This document shows, one piece after another, positions 1 to 6,361 of a stretch of DNA of 7,136 nucleotides (within the stretch, counting starts at the first letter, position 1; the number at the start of each line of letters is the position of its first letter). Under the pieces are notes generated by a model. It saw only the letters and a program-made list of their open reading frames with translations. It did not search any database and was not told the DNA's origin. The translations under genes were made by a program, and so were the position numbers. The stretch covers positions 1-7,136 of the forward strand of contig DNMA01000169.1 of assembly GCA_003489505.1 (NCBI GenBank), in the 5' to 3' direction. The DNA comes from Legionellales bacterium. Lineage in GTDB: Bacteria; Pseudomonadota; Gammaproteobacteria; Legionellales; Legionellaceae.

Positions 1-614
1 TACCTTTATTAAAAGATGCTGCTAACTTCGTTGGTCGTTTAGCTAGCCACAAAGCAAAAATTTTATTTGTGGGTACAAAACGCGCTGCTCAAGACGTTGT
101 GAAAGAACAAGCAGAACGTTGTGGTATGCCATATGTTAACCACCGTTGGTTAGGTGGTATGTTGACTAACTACAAAACTGTTCGTCAATCTATCATTCGT
201 TTAAAAGAATTGAAAAAAATGCAACAAGACGGCTCTTTTGAAGGCATGATCAAAAAAGAAGCTTTAATGTTGGAAAGAGAATTAGAAAAATTAGAGCGCA
301 GCCTGGGTGGTATTCAAGATATGGGCGGCTTACCTGATGCATTATTCGTGGTAGACGTTGGTTTTGAACACATTGCTATCCAAGAAGCTCGTCGTTTACG
401 TATTCCTGTAGTCGGTGTTGTGGATACTAACAATGATCCAGATGGTTTGGATTATATGATTCCAGCAAACGATGACTCAATGCGTGCAGTTCAATTATAT
501 GTTCGTTGCATGGCTGATGCGATTTTAAATGCTAAACAAAGTCAAACAACTGCAAGCGCTAAATCAGATAGCGATTTTGTTGAAGCCAGTTCAAACGACA
601 AAGCTGCTGAATAA
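1..614 (+). CDS. rpsB: 30S ribosomal protein S2, 5' end missing
   Basis: Ribosomal protein S2 sits on the solvent side of the 30S head-body junction and is needed for S1 to bind and for mRNA to dock. Only the last 203 codons are here. The reading frame begins at base 3 with PLLKDAANF, which corresponds to about residue 48 of the E. coli protein. Diagnostic stretches are [29 protein letters not shown] with [33 protein letters not shown] and VDTNNDPDG. The in-frame Met-like codon at 69 (GTG in FVGTKRAA) is internal and is not the start. The tail (about 25 residues, rich in Ser, Ala and Asp) contains DFVEA, as many S2 tails do. Codon choice is strongly biased (CGT, GCT, GGT), as expected for a highly expressed gene. 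It is the first gene of the rpsB-tsf-pyrH-frr order. The identity is certain; the promoter and true start lie upstream of the window. Confidence 0.99.
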   Translation, partial: PLLKDAANFVGRLASHKAKILFVGTKRAAQDVVKEQAERCGMPYVNHRWLGGMLTNYKTVRQSIIRLKELKKMQQDGSFEGMIKKEALMLERELEKLERSLGGIQDMGGLPDALFVVDVGFEHIAIQEARRLRIPVVGVVDTNNDPDGLDYMIPANDDSMRAVQLYVRCMADAILNAKQSQTTASAKSDSDFVEASSNDKAAE

Positions 615-638
615 GTTTTGAGAATTGAAGAATTTCGG

Positions 639-666
639 ATGGCATGTCGTTTGGCATGCCATTTTT
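639..666 (+). terminator. hairpin with short T run between rpsB and tsf (attenuator-like)
   Basis: ATGGCATG at 639-646 pairs perfectly with CATGCCAT at 655-662 around an 8-base loop. The 3' arm runs into TTTTT at 662-666, then CG. This has the shape of a weak intrinsic terminator. Because tsf has no clear promoter of its own in the following 36 bases, partial termination that lowers tsf relative to rpsB is a reasonable inference. The T run is short, so read-through is expected. It could also act as an RNA-processing or stability element. Confidence 0.65.
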
Positions 667-702
667 CGTATTAAGTTTTAAATTATTTTTTTGGAGAATC
701 CC

Positions 703-1581
703 ATGTCGATTACTGCTTCTATGGTATCTGAATTACGTCAACGCACTGGCGCTGGCATGATGGAATGCAAAAAGTTTTTGCAAATGACCAATGGCGACAT
801 TGAACAAGCTATTTTGGAAATGCGTAAAGCAGGTCAAGCAAAAGCTGACAAGAAAGCTGACCGTGTTGCTGCTGAAGGCGTGATTGTTATCGCTAGAGAT
901 GCAGCTGCTAAACATGCAGTAATGGTTGAAATAAACAGTGAAACTGACTTCGTCGCACGCGATGCTAACTTCTTAAATTTCGCTAATGCTGCCGCGCAAG
1001 CTGCTCTTGCTTCTACAGCAAATGATGTTGATGCTTTAATGCAAACTCAAGTGGCTGGTTCTAACGATACCGTTGAAGAATCTCGTCAACAATTAGTTGC
1101 TAAAATTGGTGAAAACATCAAAGTACGTCGTTTAGATCATATGAATACAACCGGTCATGTGGCTAGCTATTTACATGGCGCGCGTATTGGTGTAGTTGTT
1201 GCAATGCAAGGTGGTGATGAAGCTTTAGCAAAAGATATCGCTATGCAAATCGCTGCAAACCGTCCACAAGTGATTAGCCCAGATGAAGTTAGCCAAGACG
1301 CAATTGCTGTTGAACGTGAAGTATTCATGGCACAAGCAAGCGAAAGTGGCAAACCACAAGAAATCATTGAAAAAATGATTGCAGGTCGTTTAAGCAAATT
1401 TGTTGAAGAAGTTAGCTTAGTGAGCCAACCATTCATTAAAGACCCTTCAATCAAAGTGTCTGATTTATTGAAAAAACACAATGCCACTGTGGAAAAATTC
1501 TTATGTTTCCAAGTTGGTGAAGGTATTGAAAAACGTGAAGATAACTTCGTTGCTGAAGTAATGGCGCAGGTTAAACAATAA
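703..1581 (+). CDS. tsf: translation elongation factor Ts (EF-Ts)
   Basis: EF-Ts is the cytosolic nucleotide-exchange factor that strips GDP from EF-Tu so that EF-Tu can reload GTP and aminoacyl-tRNA. The 292-residue length is normal for the long, bacterial form. Visible signatures are the N-terminal UBA-like module with [11 protein letters not shown] at about residues 14-24 and TNGDIEQAI at about 29-37. The core signature is [11 protein letters not shown] at about 77-87; the Asp-Phe pair here (82-83) is the one that inserts near the Mg site of EF-Tu. A second-half motif, [10 protein letters not shown], follows. I chose ATG 703 over a TTG at 691 in the same frame because GGAG at 693-696 lies six bases upstream and because family members begin at this MSIT/TAS stretch. 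The TTG would place the ribosome binding site inside the gene. The stop TAA overlaps the pyrH ATG by one base. Confidence 0.99.
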   Translation: MSITASMVSELRQRTGAGMMECKKFLQMTNGDIEQAILEMRKAGQAKADKKADRVAAEGVIVIARDAAAKHAVMVEINSETDFVARDANFLNFANAAAQAALASTANDVDALMQTQVAGSNDTVEESRQQLVAKIGENIKVRRLDHMNTTGHVASYLHGARIGVVVAMQGGDEALAKDIAMQIAANRPQVISPDEVSQDAIAVEREVFMAQASESGKPQEIIEKMIAGRLSKFVEEVSLVSQPFIKDPSIKVSDLLKKHNATVEKFLCFQVGEGIEKREDNFVAEVMAQVKQ

Positions 1582-2309
1582 TGACCTCTCAAGTACTAAC
1601 TTATCGCCGTATTTTACTGAAATACAGTGGCGAAGTTTTACGAGGCACAGCGTCTTTTGGTGTTGAACCAGAGGCGCTGGATTATGTCGTTCAATCGATT
1701 CAAAAATTATGTCAATTGGGTGTTGAAGTTGCAATTGTTTTAGGTGGCGGTAATTTTTTTCGTGGAAAAAATTTATTATCTGCTGGTTTTGATCAAGTAA
1801 AAGCTGATCAAATGGGTATGTGTGCGACCATTATGAATGCGATTGCTTTAGAGCATGCCTTATCTAAGCACTCAATTAAAACAACTGTTTACTCAGCCGT
1901 TCCTATGTTGGGTTTTGTACCAACTTATGAAATTCAAGCTGCAAGAGATGCGCTATCTCGAGGTGAGGTAGTCATTTGTGCAGGGGGCACAGGTTCTCCA
2001 TTTTTTACGACCGATTCGGCTGCTTCCTTAAGAGCAATTGAATTAGAGGCTGATGTTGTTTTAAAAGCAACAAAAGTTGATGGAATCTATTCAGATGACC
2101 CAATTAAAAATCCAGAAGCAAAACGATACAGTCGTTTGACCTTCGATGAGGTGATTCAGAATAAATTAGAAGTCATGGATACCACCGCCATTTGTCTATG
2201 TGCTGAAAATAATATGCCTATTCAAGTTTTTGATATGTATGACGATAGCGCACTAAAACGTATCGTTTTAGGCGAACACGTTGGTACTCTCGTTGGAGAA
2301 CAATCATGA
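1581..2309 (+). CDS. pyrH: UMP kinase (uridylate kinase)
   Basis: Bacterial UMP kinase phosphorylates UMP to UDP with ATP, the committed step toward UTP and CTP. It is a cytosolic hexamer of the amino-acid-kinase fold, usually activated by GTP and inhibited by UTP. The 242-residue length matches the family. Visible motifs are LLKYSGE (about 12-18, phosphate-binding Lys and Gly), [10 protein letters not shown] (53-62), ADQMGM (75-80), [13 protein letters not shown] (134-146) and [14 protein letters not shown] near 160-175. The usual GTGNPFFTTD carries Ser138 in place of Asn, a small oddity. The ATG overlaps the tsf stop (TAATG), and the purine-rich GGCGCAGG at 1563-1570 in the end of tsf could serve as the ribosome binding site, so the two genes are probably translationally coupled. 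The 3' end overlaps frr by four bases (ATGA). Confidence 0.99.
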   Translation: MTSQVLTYRRILLKYSGEVLRGTASFGVEPEALDYVVQSIQKLCQLGVEVAIVLGGGNFFRGKNLLSAGFDQVKADQMGMCATIMNAIALEHALSKHSIKTTVYSAVPMLGFVPTYEIQAARDALSRGEVVICAGGTGSPFFTTDSAASLRAIELEADVVLKATKVDGIYSDDPIKNPEAKRYSRLTFDEVIQNKLEVMDTTAICLCAENNMPIQVFDMYDDSALKRIVLGEHVGTLVGEQS

Positions 2310-2863
2310 TAGCTGAGATTAAACAACAAGTAGAAAAGAAAATGCAAAAGGCCGTTGAGGTTTTGGCAAATGAAATGTCAAAAATTAGAACCGGTCGTGC
2401 CAATGCTTCTTTACTCGATCATGTTATGGTCGATTACTATGGTAATGAGACACCATTAACCCAAGTCGCAAATATTAGCGCTGGTGATGCACGTACATTA
2501 TTAGTGACCCCATGGGAAAAAAATATGATTCCTGTGATTGAAAAAGCTATTCTAACTTCTGATTTAGGCCTCAATCCAGTCACTGTAGGTCAAGTAGTAC
2601 GCGTCCCTTTACCTGCATTAAACGAAGAACGTCGTAAAGAATTAACCAAAGTGGTTCGTGCGGAAGCAGAATTAGGTCGTGTCGCAATCCGTAATGTTCG
2701 TCGTGATGCCAATGCGCAATTGAAGGATTTAGTGAAAGCTAAAACCATTTCTGAAGATGATGAACGTCGGGGTAATGATATTATTCAAAAGTTAACTGAT
2801 CAGTTCATTGCTGCAATTGATAAAGAGTTAGCTGATAAAGAAAAAGACTTAATGACATTATAA
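2306..2863 (+). CDS. frr: ribosome recycling factor
   Basis: RRF works with EF-G to split the post-termination ribosome so subunits and mRNA can be reused. The length of 185 residues is exactly that of the E. coli protein. Domain I, a three-helix bundle, is seen as [20 protein letters not shown] at the N-terminus and as [12 protein letters not shown] and [18 protein letters not shown] toward the C-terminus. Domain II lies between, with [15 protein letters not shown] and [16 protein letters not shown]. The conserved Arg-rich segment [11 protein letters not shown] is intact. The start ATG overlaps the pyrH stop as ATGA, so frr expression should be coupled to pyrH. A GGAG at 2296-2299 is close to the start. 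The gene is the last of its block and is followed at once by a bidirectional terminator. Confidence 0.99.
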   Translation: MIAEIKQQVEKKMQKAVEVLANEMSKIRTGRANASLLDHVMVDYYGNETPLTQVANISAGDARTLLVTPWEKNMIPVIEKAILTSDLGLNPVTVGQVVRVPLPALNEERRKELTKVVRAEAELGRVAIRNVRRDANAQLKDLVKAKTISEDDERRGNDIIQKLTDQFIAAIDKELADKEKDLMTL

Positions 2864-2864
2864 G

Positions 2865-2888
2865 AAAAGCGCCTAGTGCGCTTTTTTT
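2865..2888. terminator. bidirectional intrinsic terminator between frr and the convergent gene
   Basis: AAAAGCGC at 2865-2872 pairs with GCGCTTTT at 2878-2885 around the loop CTAGT. The + strand transcript ends in seven Ts (2882-2888). The - strand transcript also gets GCGCTTTT followed by CTTA. The hairpin therefore can stop both frr and the opposite gene. The loop contains the TAG stop codon (CTA on the + strand, 2873-2875) of the - strand gene. Confidence 0.85.
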
Positions 2889-3682
2889 ATAATATTTTTG
2901 AACTTCCATCCTAAAGAACGCAATAAATACTTAGATTTTTGTACCCAAGGTGCATTTAAATGCGCAATCTCTCCATAATTAGGATGCCATATCAAACTCT
3001 TGAGATAATATTTTTCTTGAAGAAAATCTACTAAGCTTTGCTTATTTTGATTCTTTCTAGCAAATAATAGCCAGTTGCCATCTACTTCAATCACTAAAGG
3101 ATAGTAACCAAATATTTCTTTAAATAGCGGCTTGAAAACATTAATGTCATGGAATTGACAAAGATTAAAAGCTAAGAATCCATTCGTATGAAGTCTTTGA
3201 TAAATATTTTTAAAAAAATCTATATGTTTTAGTTGTTCTGGAAAACCATTTTCATTTCCTAAATCAACTATGATATGAAAAAATTTTTCTGGATGATTTT
3301 GTAAAAAATGGTTTGCACATTGGCAATGAATTTTAACTTGTGGGCTTTGAGGTAAATAGAAAAAATTTACAGCCACATTAATCATATCTGGTAATATTTC
3401 TACAATATCTAGTTGATATTCTGGATGCAGTAATTGATGAACAAGGCTACCTGCGCCTAGACCTAATAAACATGTATTTCCAGGGTGACTGTTTTGGAAT
3501 AAACGCAAAGTATTTAAATAGGGGATTATCGTTTTTTTTGGATTTTTTCTATCCATTAAACTTTGGATAAAACGTTCATTAAATAAAACCCAACGATAAC
3601 GTTTATTTTCATAGACATAAATGCCATTACGACTTTTATGAATACATTTACCTTGTTTGATGCGCTGCAACCAATTATTCAA
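2873..3682 (-). CDS. spermidine-synthase-fold, SAM-dependent-transferase-like protein
   Basis: This 269-residue protein belongs to the Rossmann-fold SAM-binding group around spermidine synthase (the PABS-like family). The start of the fold is seen in YLNTLRLFQ at about 55-63. SAM motif I follows as CLLGLGAGSLVHQLL (71-85). The acidic residue for the ribose is in DIVEILPDM (92-100), and the motif with Asp140 is FFHIIVDLGNENGFPEQL. It lacks traits of true aminopropyltransferases: GGGDGG reads GLGAGS, and the second Asp of the D-x-x-D motif is Asn143. The substrate may therefore not be putrescine, and the real function is unknown to me. The start is a TTG at 3682, because AGGAG (3695-3691) lies eight bases away, no ATG exists in frame, and a stop occurs shortly upstream. 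It is convergent with frr and divergent from the ornithine cyclodeaminase operon. No signal peptide or membrane segment is visible. It could alternatively be a methyltransferase. Confidence 0.88.
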   Translation of the reverse strand: MNNWLQRIKQGKCIHKSRNGIYVYENKRYRWVLFNERFIQSLMDRKNPKKTIIPYLNTLRLFQNSHPGNTCLLGLGAGSLVHQLLHPEYQLDIVEILPDMINVAVNFFYLPQSPQVKIHCQCANHFLQNHPEKFFHIIVDLGNENGFPEQLKHIDFFKNIYQRLHTNGFLAFNLCQFHDINVFKPLFKEIFGYYPLVIEVDGNWLLFARKNQNKQSLVDFLQEKYYLKSLIWHPNYGEIAHLNAPWVQKSKYLLRSLGWKFKNIIKKAH

Positions 3683-3690
3683 AAAAAAAT

Positions 3691-3695
3691 CTCCT
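3691..3695 (-). promoter_or_regulatory. ribosome binding site deciding the TTG start
   Basis: CTCCT on the + strand is AGGAG on the - strand. It lies eight bases before the TTG codon at 3682-3680, and eight of the nine consecutive Ts (As at 3681-3689 on the + strand) fill the spacer. This is the main argument for a TTG start of the convergent gene. Confidence 0.75.
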
Positions 3696-3707
3696 ATTTA
3701 TTAAATA

Positions 3708-3735
3708 ATTCTATCATTTGCTTTTTTCTTTGTAA
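3708..3735 (-). promoter_or_regulatory. possible sigma-70 promoter of the minus-strand gene
   Basis: Reading the - strand, TTACAA (3735-3730) and TAGAAT (3713-3708) are separated by 16 bases. The -10 element is good, while the -35 matches the consensus at only about half its positions. The region is very AT-rich, so the call is tentative. Confidence 0.4.
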
Positions 3736-3742
3736 TCGTTTT

Positions 3743-3751
3743 TGTTATGAT
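3743..3751 (+). promoter_or_regulatory. extended -10 promoter of the ornithine cyclodeaminase operon
   Basis: TG at 3743-3744, one spacer base, then TATGAT at 3746-3751 form an extended -10 element. No convincing -35 is seen at 16-18 bases upstream (only a T-rich run), which is usual for extended -10 promoters. Transcription would start near 3758, leaving a leader of under 20 bases that holds AAGGAG at 3763-3768, six bases before the ATG at 3775. I see no recognisable ArgR box in this spacer. Confidence 0.55.
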
Positions 3752-3774
3752 GAAAGTATTAAAAGGAGTTTTTT

Positions 3775-4806
3775 ATGAAATTAGTGGATGTGAATGGTAT
3801 TAGAAAATTAATTGCTGAAATGGGTTTTCCAGAATTTTTTCTAATGTTAATGGAATATATTCGACAGGATTTAAAAAACTGGCCTGATTTTCAGAAAAAA
3901 GAACGTATAGGTTTTTATCTCGAGGATGGTATTATTGAACTCATGCCTATAGCCGCTAAGGATTTTTTTTCTAATAAATTTGTTTGTACGCATCCTAATA
4001 ATCATCATAAAAGTAAATATGGTGTGATGGCTTTAGGGCTTTGGGTCGATACCCATAGTGGCGAGCCGCTTTTACTTTCTGAAATGACATTTTTAACAGC
4101 GCTACGAACCGCAACCGTATCGGTCATGGTCTCTCTCATGATGGCACCAATGCATGCGAAAAAATTTGCAATCATTGGGTGTGGGGCACAAAGTCATTTT
4201 CAGGTGCTTGCCCATCATATATTTTTAAATATCAATGAGGTGAGGTGTTTTGATATTCGTCAGAACGCTGTGCAAAGGCTCATTGAGGAAATGGCCGCAT
4301 TTGGAATCAAAGTAAAACCTTGTGATTCAGCATGGCAAGCTGCAAAAAATGCCGATATCATCACCACTGCAACGAACTCTTTAAGACTTCATCCCCTTTT
4401 AGATGCTTCTATTTTACACCCACATTTACATATTAATGCCATTGGTGGCGATGCACCCGGTTATAGTGAATTAGACCCTAATATTTTACATCAGGTCGAT
4501 AGAATCGCTGTGGAGTATTTAGCCCAAACTAAAATTGAGGGGGAAATTCAACAAATCCCTTATCCGATGATTCAAGAAAAAGTCGTAGAAGTCTATGAAT
4601 TAGTCAATGGCAGCAAAAAAGCGAGAGAACGTGATGATGAAATCACCTTATTTGATAGTGTGGGTTTTGCGTTGTTTGATTATTCAACCTTGAGATTATT
4701 ATCAGATTTATGCCAAAAATATGATATTGCCCAAGAAATTAATGTATTACCTGAATATGATGTTAATAAAAGTTTATTTAGGCAGTTAATTGACGGAAAA
4801 ATATGA
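3775..4806 (+). CDS. ocd: ornithine cyclodeaminase
   Basis: This cytosolic NAD-dependent enzyme converts L-ornithine directly to L-proline and ammonia. The 343 residues line up with the Pseudomonas putida enzyme (about 350 residues) along the whole length as I remember it. Substrate and catalytic positions appear kept: Arg44, IELMP at 54-58, Lys68 in SNKFV, Arg111 in TALRTAT, and the catalytic Asp226 in INAIGGDAPG. The Rossmann motif is IIGCGAQS (133-140). RIAVEY, QTKIEGEIQQ, and FDSVGFALFDY near 290 are further family marks that favour ornithine cyclodeaminase over relatives such as alanine dehydrogenase or mu-crystallin. AAGGAG precedes the ATG by six bases. The stop overlaps the arginase start (ATGA), and the pairing with an arginase supports the ornithine substrate. 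The specificity is still an inference from motifs and context. Confidence 0.94.
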   Translation: MKLVDVNGIRKLIAEMGFPEFFLMLMEYIRQDLKNWPDFQKKERIGFYLEDGIIELMPIAAKDFFSNKFVCTHPNNHHKSKYGVMALGLWVDTHSGEPLLLSEMTFLTALRTATVSVMVSLMMAPMHAKKFAIIGCGAQSHFQVLAHHIFLNINEVRCFDIRQNAVQRLIEEMAAFGIKVKPCDSAWQAAKNADIITTATNSLRLHPLLDASILHPHLHINAIGGDAPGYSELDPNILHQVDRIAVEYLAQTKIEGEIQQIPYPMIQEKVVEVYELVNGSKKARERDDEITLFDSVGFALFDYSTLRLLSDLCQKYDIAQEINVLPEYDVNKSLFRQLIDGKI

Positions 4807-5636
4807 AAACAATTCAAACGATAGGTTTTGCAGCAGGCGCTGCGGCCAATAATGTTGATACGGCTTTGGGGCCTTGGTATTGGTATTATCACCCTGAATT
4901 ATTTAAAGCTTTTCATCTGAACTTAAAATTTTTAGATATGATTGAATATACCTGTATTGAAAAAGGGCAGGCCGTTTTACCTCAATTGCAACAAGCCCTC
5001 TATCGATTATCTAGCAGTATTCAAAAAAATTGGAGTCAAGACGGACCGCTTCTCGTTTTAGGCGGTGATCATTCAGTAGCGATGGGCACATGGCCTTATA
5101 TCACTCAAGTCTATCGAACATTGGGACTCCTATGGGTAGATGCTCATCTGGATGCTCATACCCCCGACTCATCGACGACTAAAAATTTGCATGGAATGCC
5201 TTTAGCCAAATTACTGGGTTTATGGGGGGACAAAAGAGTGTTTTCTCCTGAACAAGTTTGTGTCATCGGTATTCGAAGCTATGAGCCCAAAGAATATCAT
5301 CATTTACAATCTTTAGGTGTAAAACTTATCATGATGGATGAGATTCTTCAAAAAGGACTAAGCAAAACCTTACAAGAAGCGATTGATTATCTAAAGAATA
5401 ATTGTACACATTTAGGTTTAAGTATCGATTTGGATGCCTTTGATCCAATCGATTGTCCTGGAGTGGGGTACCGAGAAAATAATGGCATTCGCTCACAAGA
5501 TTTTTTTGATTTTTTTCAAAGATTAGCTTATAAGGATTGGGTAGCAATCGAAATAGCAGAGTTTAATCCTATTCAAGATATTGAACAAAAAACTGCACTT
5601 TGGTTACCGCAATTTTTAAAACATTTATTAGGCTAG
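4803..5636 (+). CDS. rocF: arginase-family ureohydrolase, probably arginase
   Basis: This binuclear manganese hydrolase would split arginine into urea and ornithine, supplying the cyclodeaminase encoded just before it. Its 277 residues are slightly short for an arginase. All metal ligands are visible: His90 in GGDHS, Asp113, His115 and Asp117 in WVDAHLDAHTP, and Asp209 and Asp211 in SIDLDAFDP. The proton-shuttle His130 is in LHGMPLA, and the guanidinium-binding Glu253 is in EIAEFNP. The spacing between DAH and HGMP equals that of arginase and differs from agmatinase. Oddities: the positions of human Asn130, Ser137 and Asp183, which touch the amino-acid end of arginine, read His119, Thr126 and Glu161, and the usual TPxPGGL after PGVG reads YRENNGI. 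These may be subfamily traits or mark a related substrate. The start overlaps the preceding stop by four bases, and the stop is two bases before the next gene. Confidence 0.88.
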   Translation: MKTIQTIGFAAGAAANNVDTALGPWYWYYHPELFKAFHLNLKFLDMIEYTCIEKGQAVLPQLQQALYRLSSSIQKNWSQDGPLLVLGGDHSVAMGTWPYITQVYRTLGLLWVDAHLDAHTPDSSTTKNLHGMPLAKLLGLWGDKRVFSPEQVCVIGIRSYEPKEYHHLQSLGVKLIMMDEILQKGLSKTLQEAIDYLKNNCTHLGLSIDLDAFDPIDCPGVGYRENNGIRSQDFFDFFQRLAYKDWVAIEIAEFNPIQDIEQKTALWLPQFLKHLLG

Positions 5637-5638
5637 AA

Positions 5639-6361
5639 ATGAAACATTCCCTCATTCATTCTTCTTGGGATGCCGTTTTTGAAAAAGCACTGGCAAAGCT
5701 TTCCAATGAGTTTAAAGACTATATTAAAAATGGAAATTATTTACCCGGTGCTGAACAGTTATTTGCAGCTTTTCGTATTCCTCAAAAAGATGTTGAGGTG
5801 ATATTGATAGGCGAGTCGCCTTATCCAAGAATAGAATCTGCCAATGGTTATGCTTTCTGGGATGCCTCAGTGGGGTCTTTGTGGTCTGAAAAAGGTTTGT
5901 CAAAAGCAGTTAACCGAGCGACCTCGCTTAGAAACATCATGAAAATGTTACTACATGCACAAGGCCTTTTAAAACCACCTTTTAGCCCAGAAGATATAGC
6001 AGAGATTTCCAAGAAAAATATGCCTCAAACCTTAGATGAACTTTTTCATCAAATGATTCATCACGGATTTTTACTATTGAATGCGAGTTTAACTTGGTCA
6101 TCAGATAAACCGGTATCTTGGCATGCAAAAAACTGGTATCCTTTTATTCATTATATTTTAGAAGATTTACTGATTCAAAAACCAGATATACAAATTTTGT
6201 TATTTGGTAAAATTGCAGAAAAATTTAAAAACTTGCCAAGAAAAAATTGTATTATTGCAGAACACCCTTATGTTTTGAGTTTTATTGAAAACCCACAAGT
6301 CTTAAATTTTTTTCAAAACCTAAATTTATTGAGAGCAAACCATGTCGAATCCATTTCATGA
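5639..6361 (+). CDS. uracil-DNA-glycosylase-fold protein lacking the catalytic Asp
   Basis: The 240 residues follow the layout of family 1 uracil-DNA glycosylase. YLPGAEQLFAAF at 34-45 matches the stretch before the water-activating loop, and VILIGESPYP (54-63) sits where GQDPYH belongs. ANGYAF (68-73) keeps the stacking Phe, LLLNASLTW (145-153) keeps the uracil-reading Asn148, and SWHAKNW is near 160-166. AEHPYVLSF (207-215) stands for HPSPLS and keeps His209. The catalytic Asp is Ser60, the preceding Gln is Glu59, and the final His is Pro63, so ordinary uracil excision by the standard mechanism is doubtful. Poxvirus D4 has a similar PYP but keeps the Asp. I chose ATG 5639 over a TTG at 5600, which would run back into the arginase and does not resemble the family. 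No clear ribosome binding site precedes the ATG; it starts two bases after the arginase stop, suggesting coupling. Its end overlaps ubiG by 20 bases. The fold assignment is good, but the activity is unknown. Confidence 0.82.
   Translation: MKHSLIHSSWDAVFEKALAKLSNEFKDYIKNGNYLPGAEQLFAAFRIPQKDVEVILIGESPYPRIESANGYAFWDASVGSLWSEKGLSKAVNRATSLRNIMKMLLHAQGLLKPPFSPEDIAEISKKNMPQTLDELFHQMIHHGFLLLNASLTWSSDKPVSWHAKNWYPFIHYILEDLLIQKPDIQILLFGKIAEKFKNLPRKNCIIAEHPYVLSFIENPQVLNFFQNLNLLRANHVESIS

Noticed and set aside
691..702. TTG codon extending EF-Ts upstream by four residues
   Set aside because: The GGAG ribosome binding site lies inside this extension, and the family start matches ATG 703.
733..1592. Open frames on the minus strand across tsf
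   Set aside because: They lie wholly opposite a certain, highly expressed gene, and their predicted proteins show no family motifs; they are shadows of the biased codon pattern.
3683..3774. ArgR-type operator in the divergent spacer
   Set aside because: I looked for the TGAAT/ATTCA inverted pair and found no convincing copy; the AT-rich bases give only partial matches.
3683..3774. Small RNA or riboswitch in the spacer
   Set aside because: The 92 bases are nearly filled by two promoters and two ribosome binding sites, and I see no stable hairpin.
5600..5638. TTG start extending the UDG-like protein by 13 residues
   Set aside because: It would overlap the conserved end of the arginase, and an ATG two bases after the arginase stop fits the compact operon.
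2873..6361. Genomic island or recent transfer between frr and ubiG
   Set aside because: No tRNA, integrase, direct repeats or clear base-composition break was seen by eye; the difference in codon use is explained by lower expression than the ribosomal genes.
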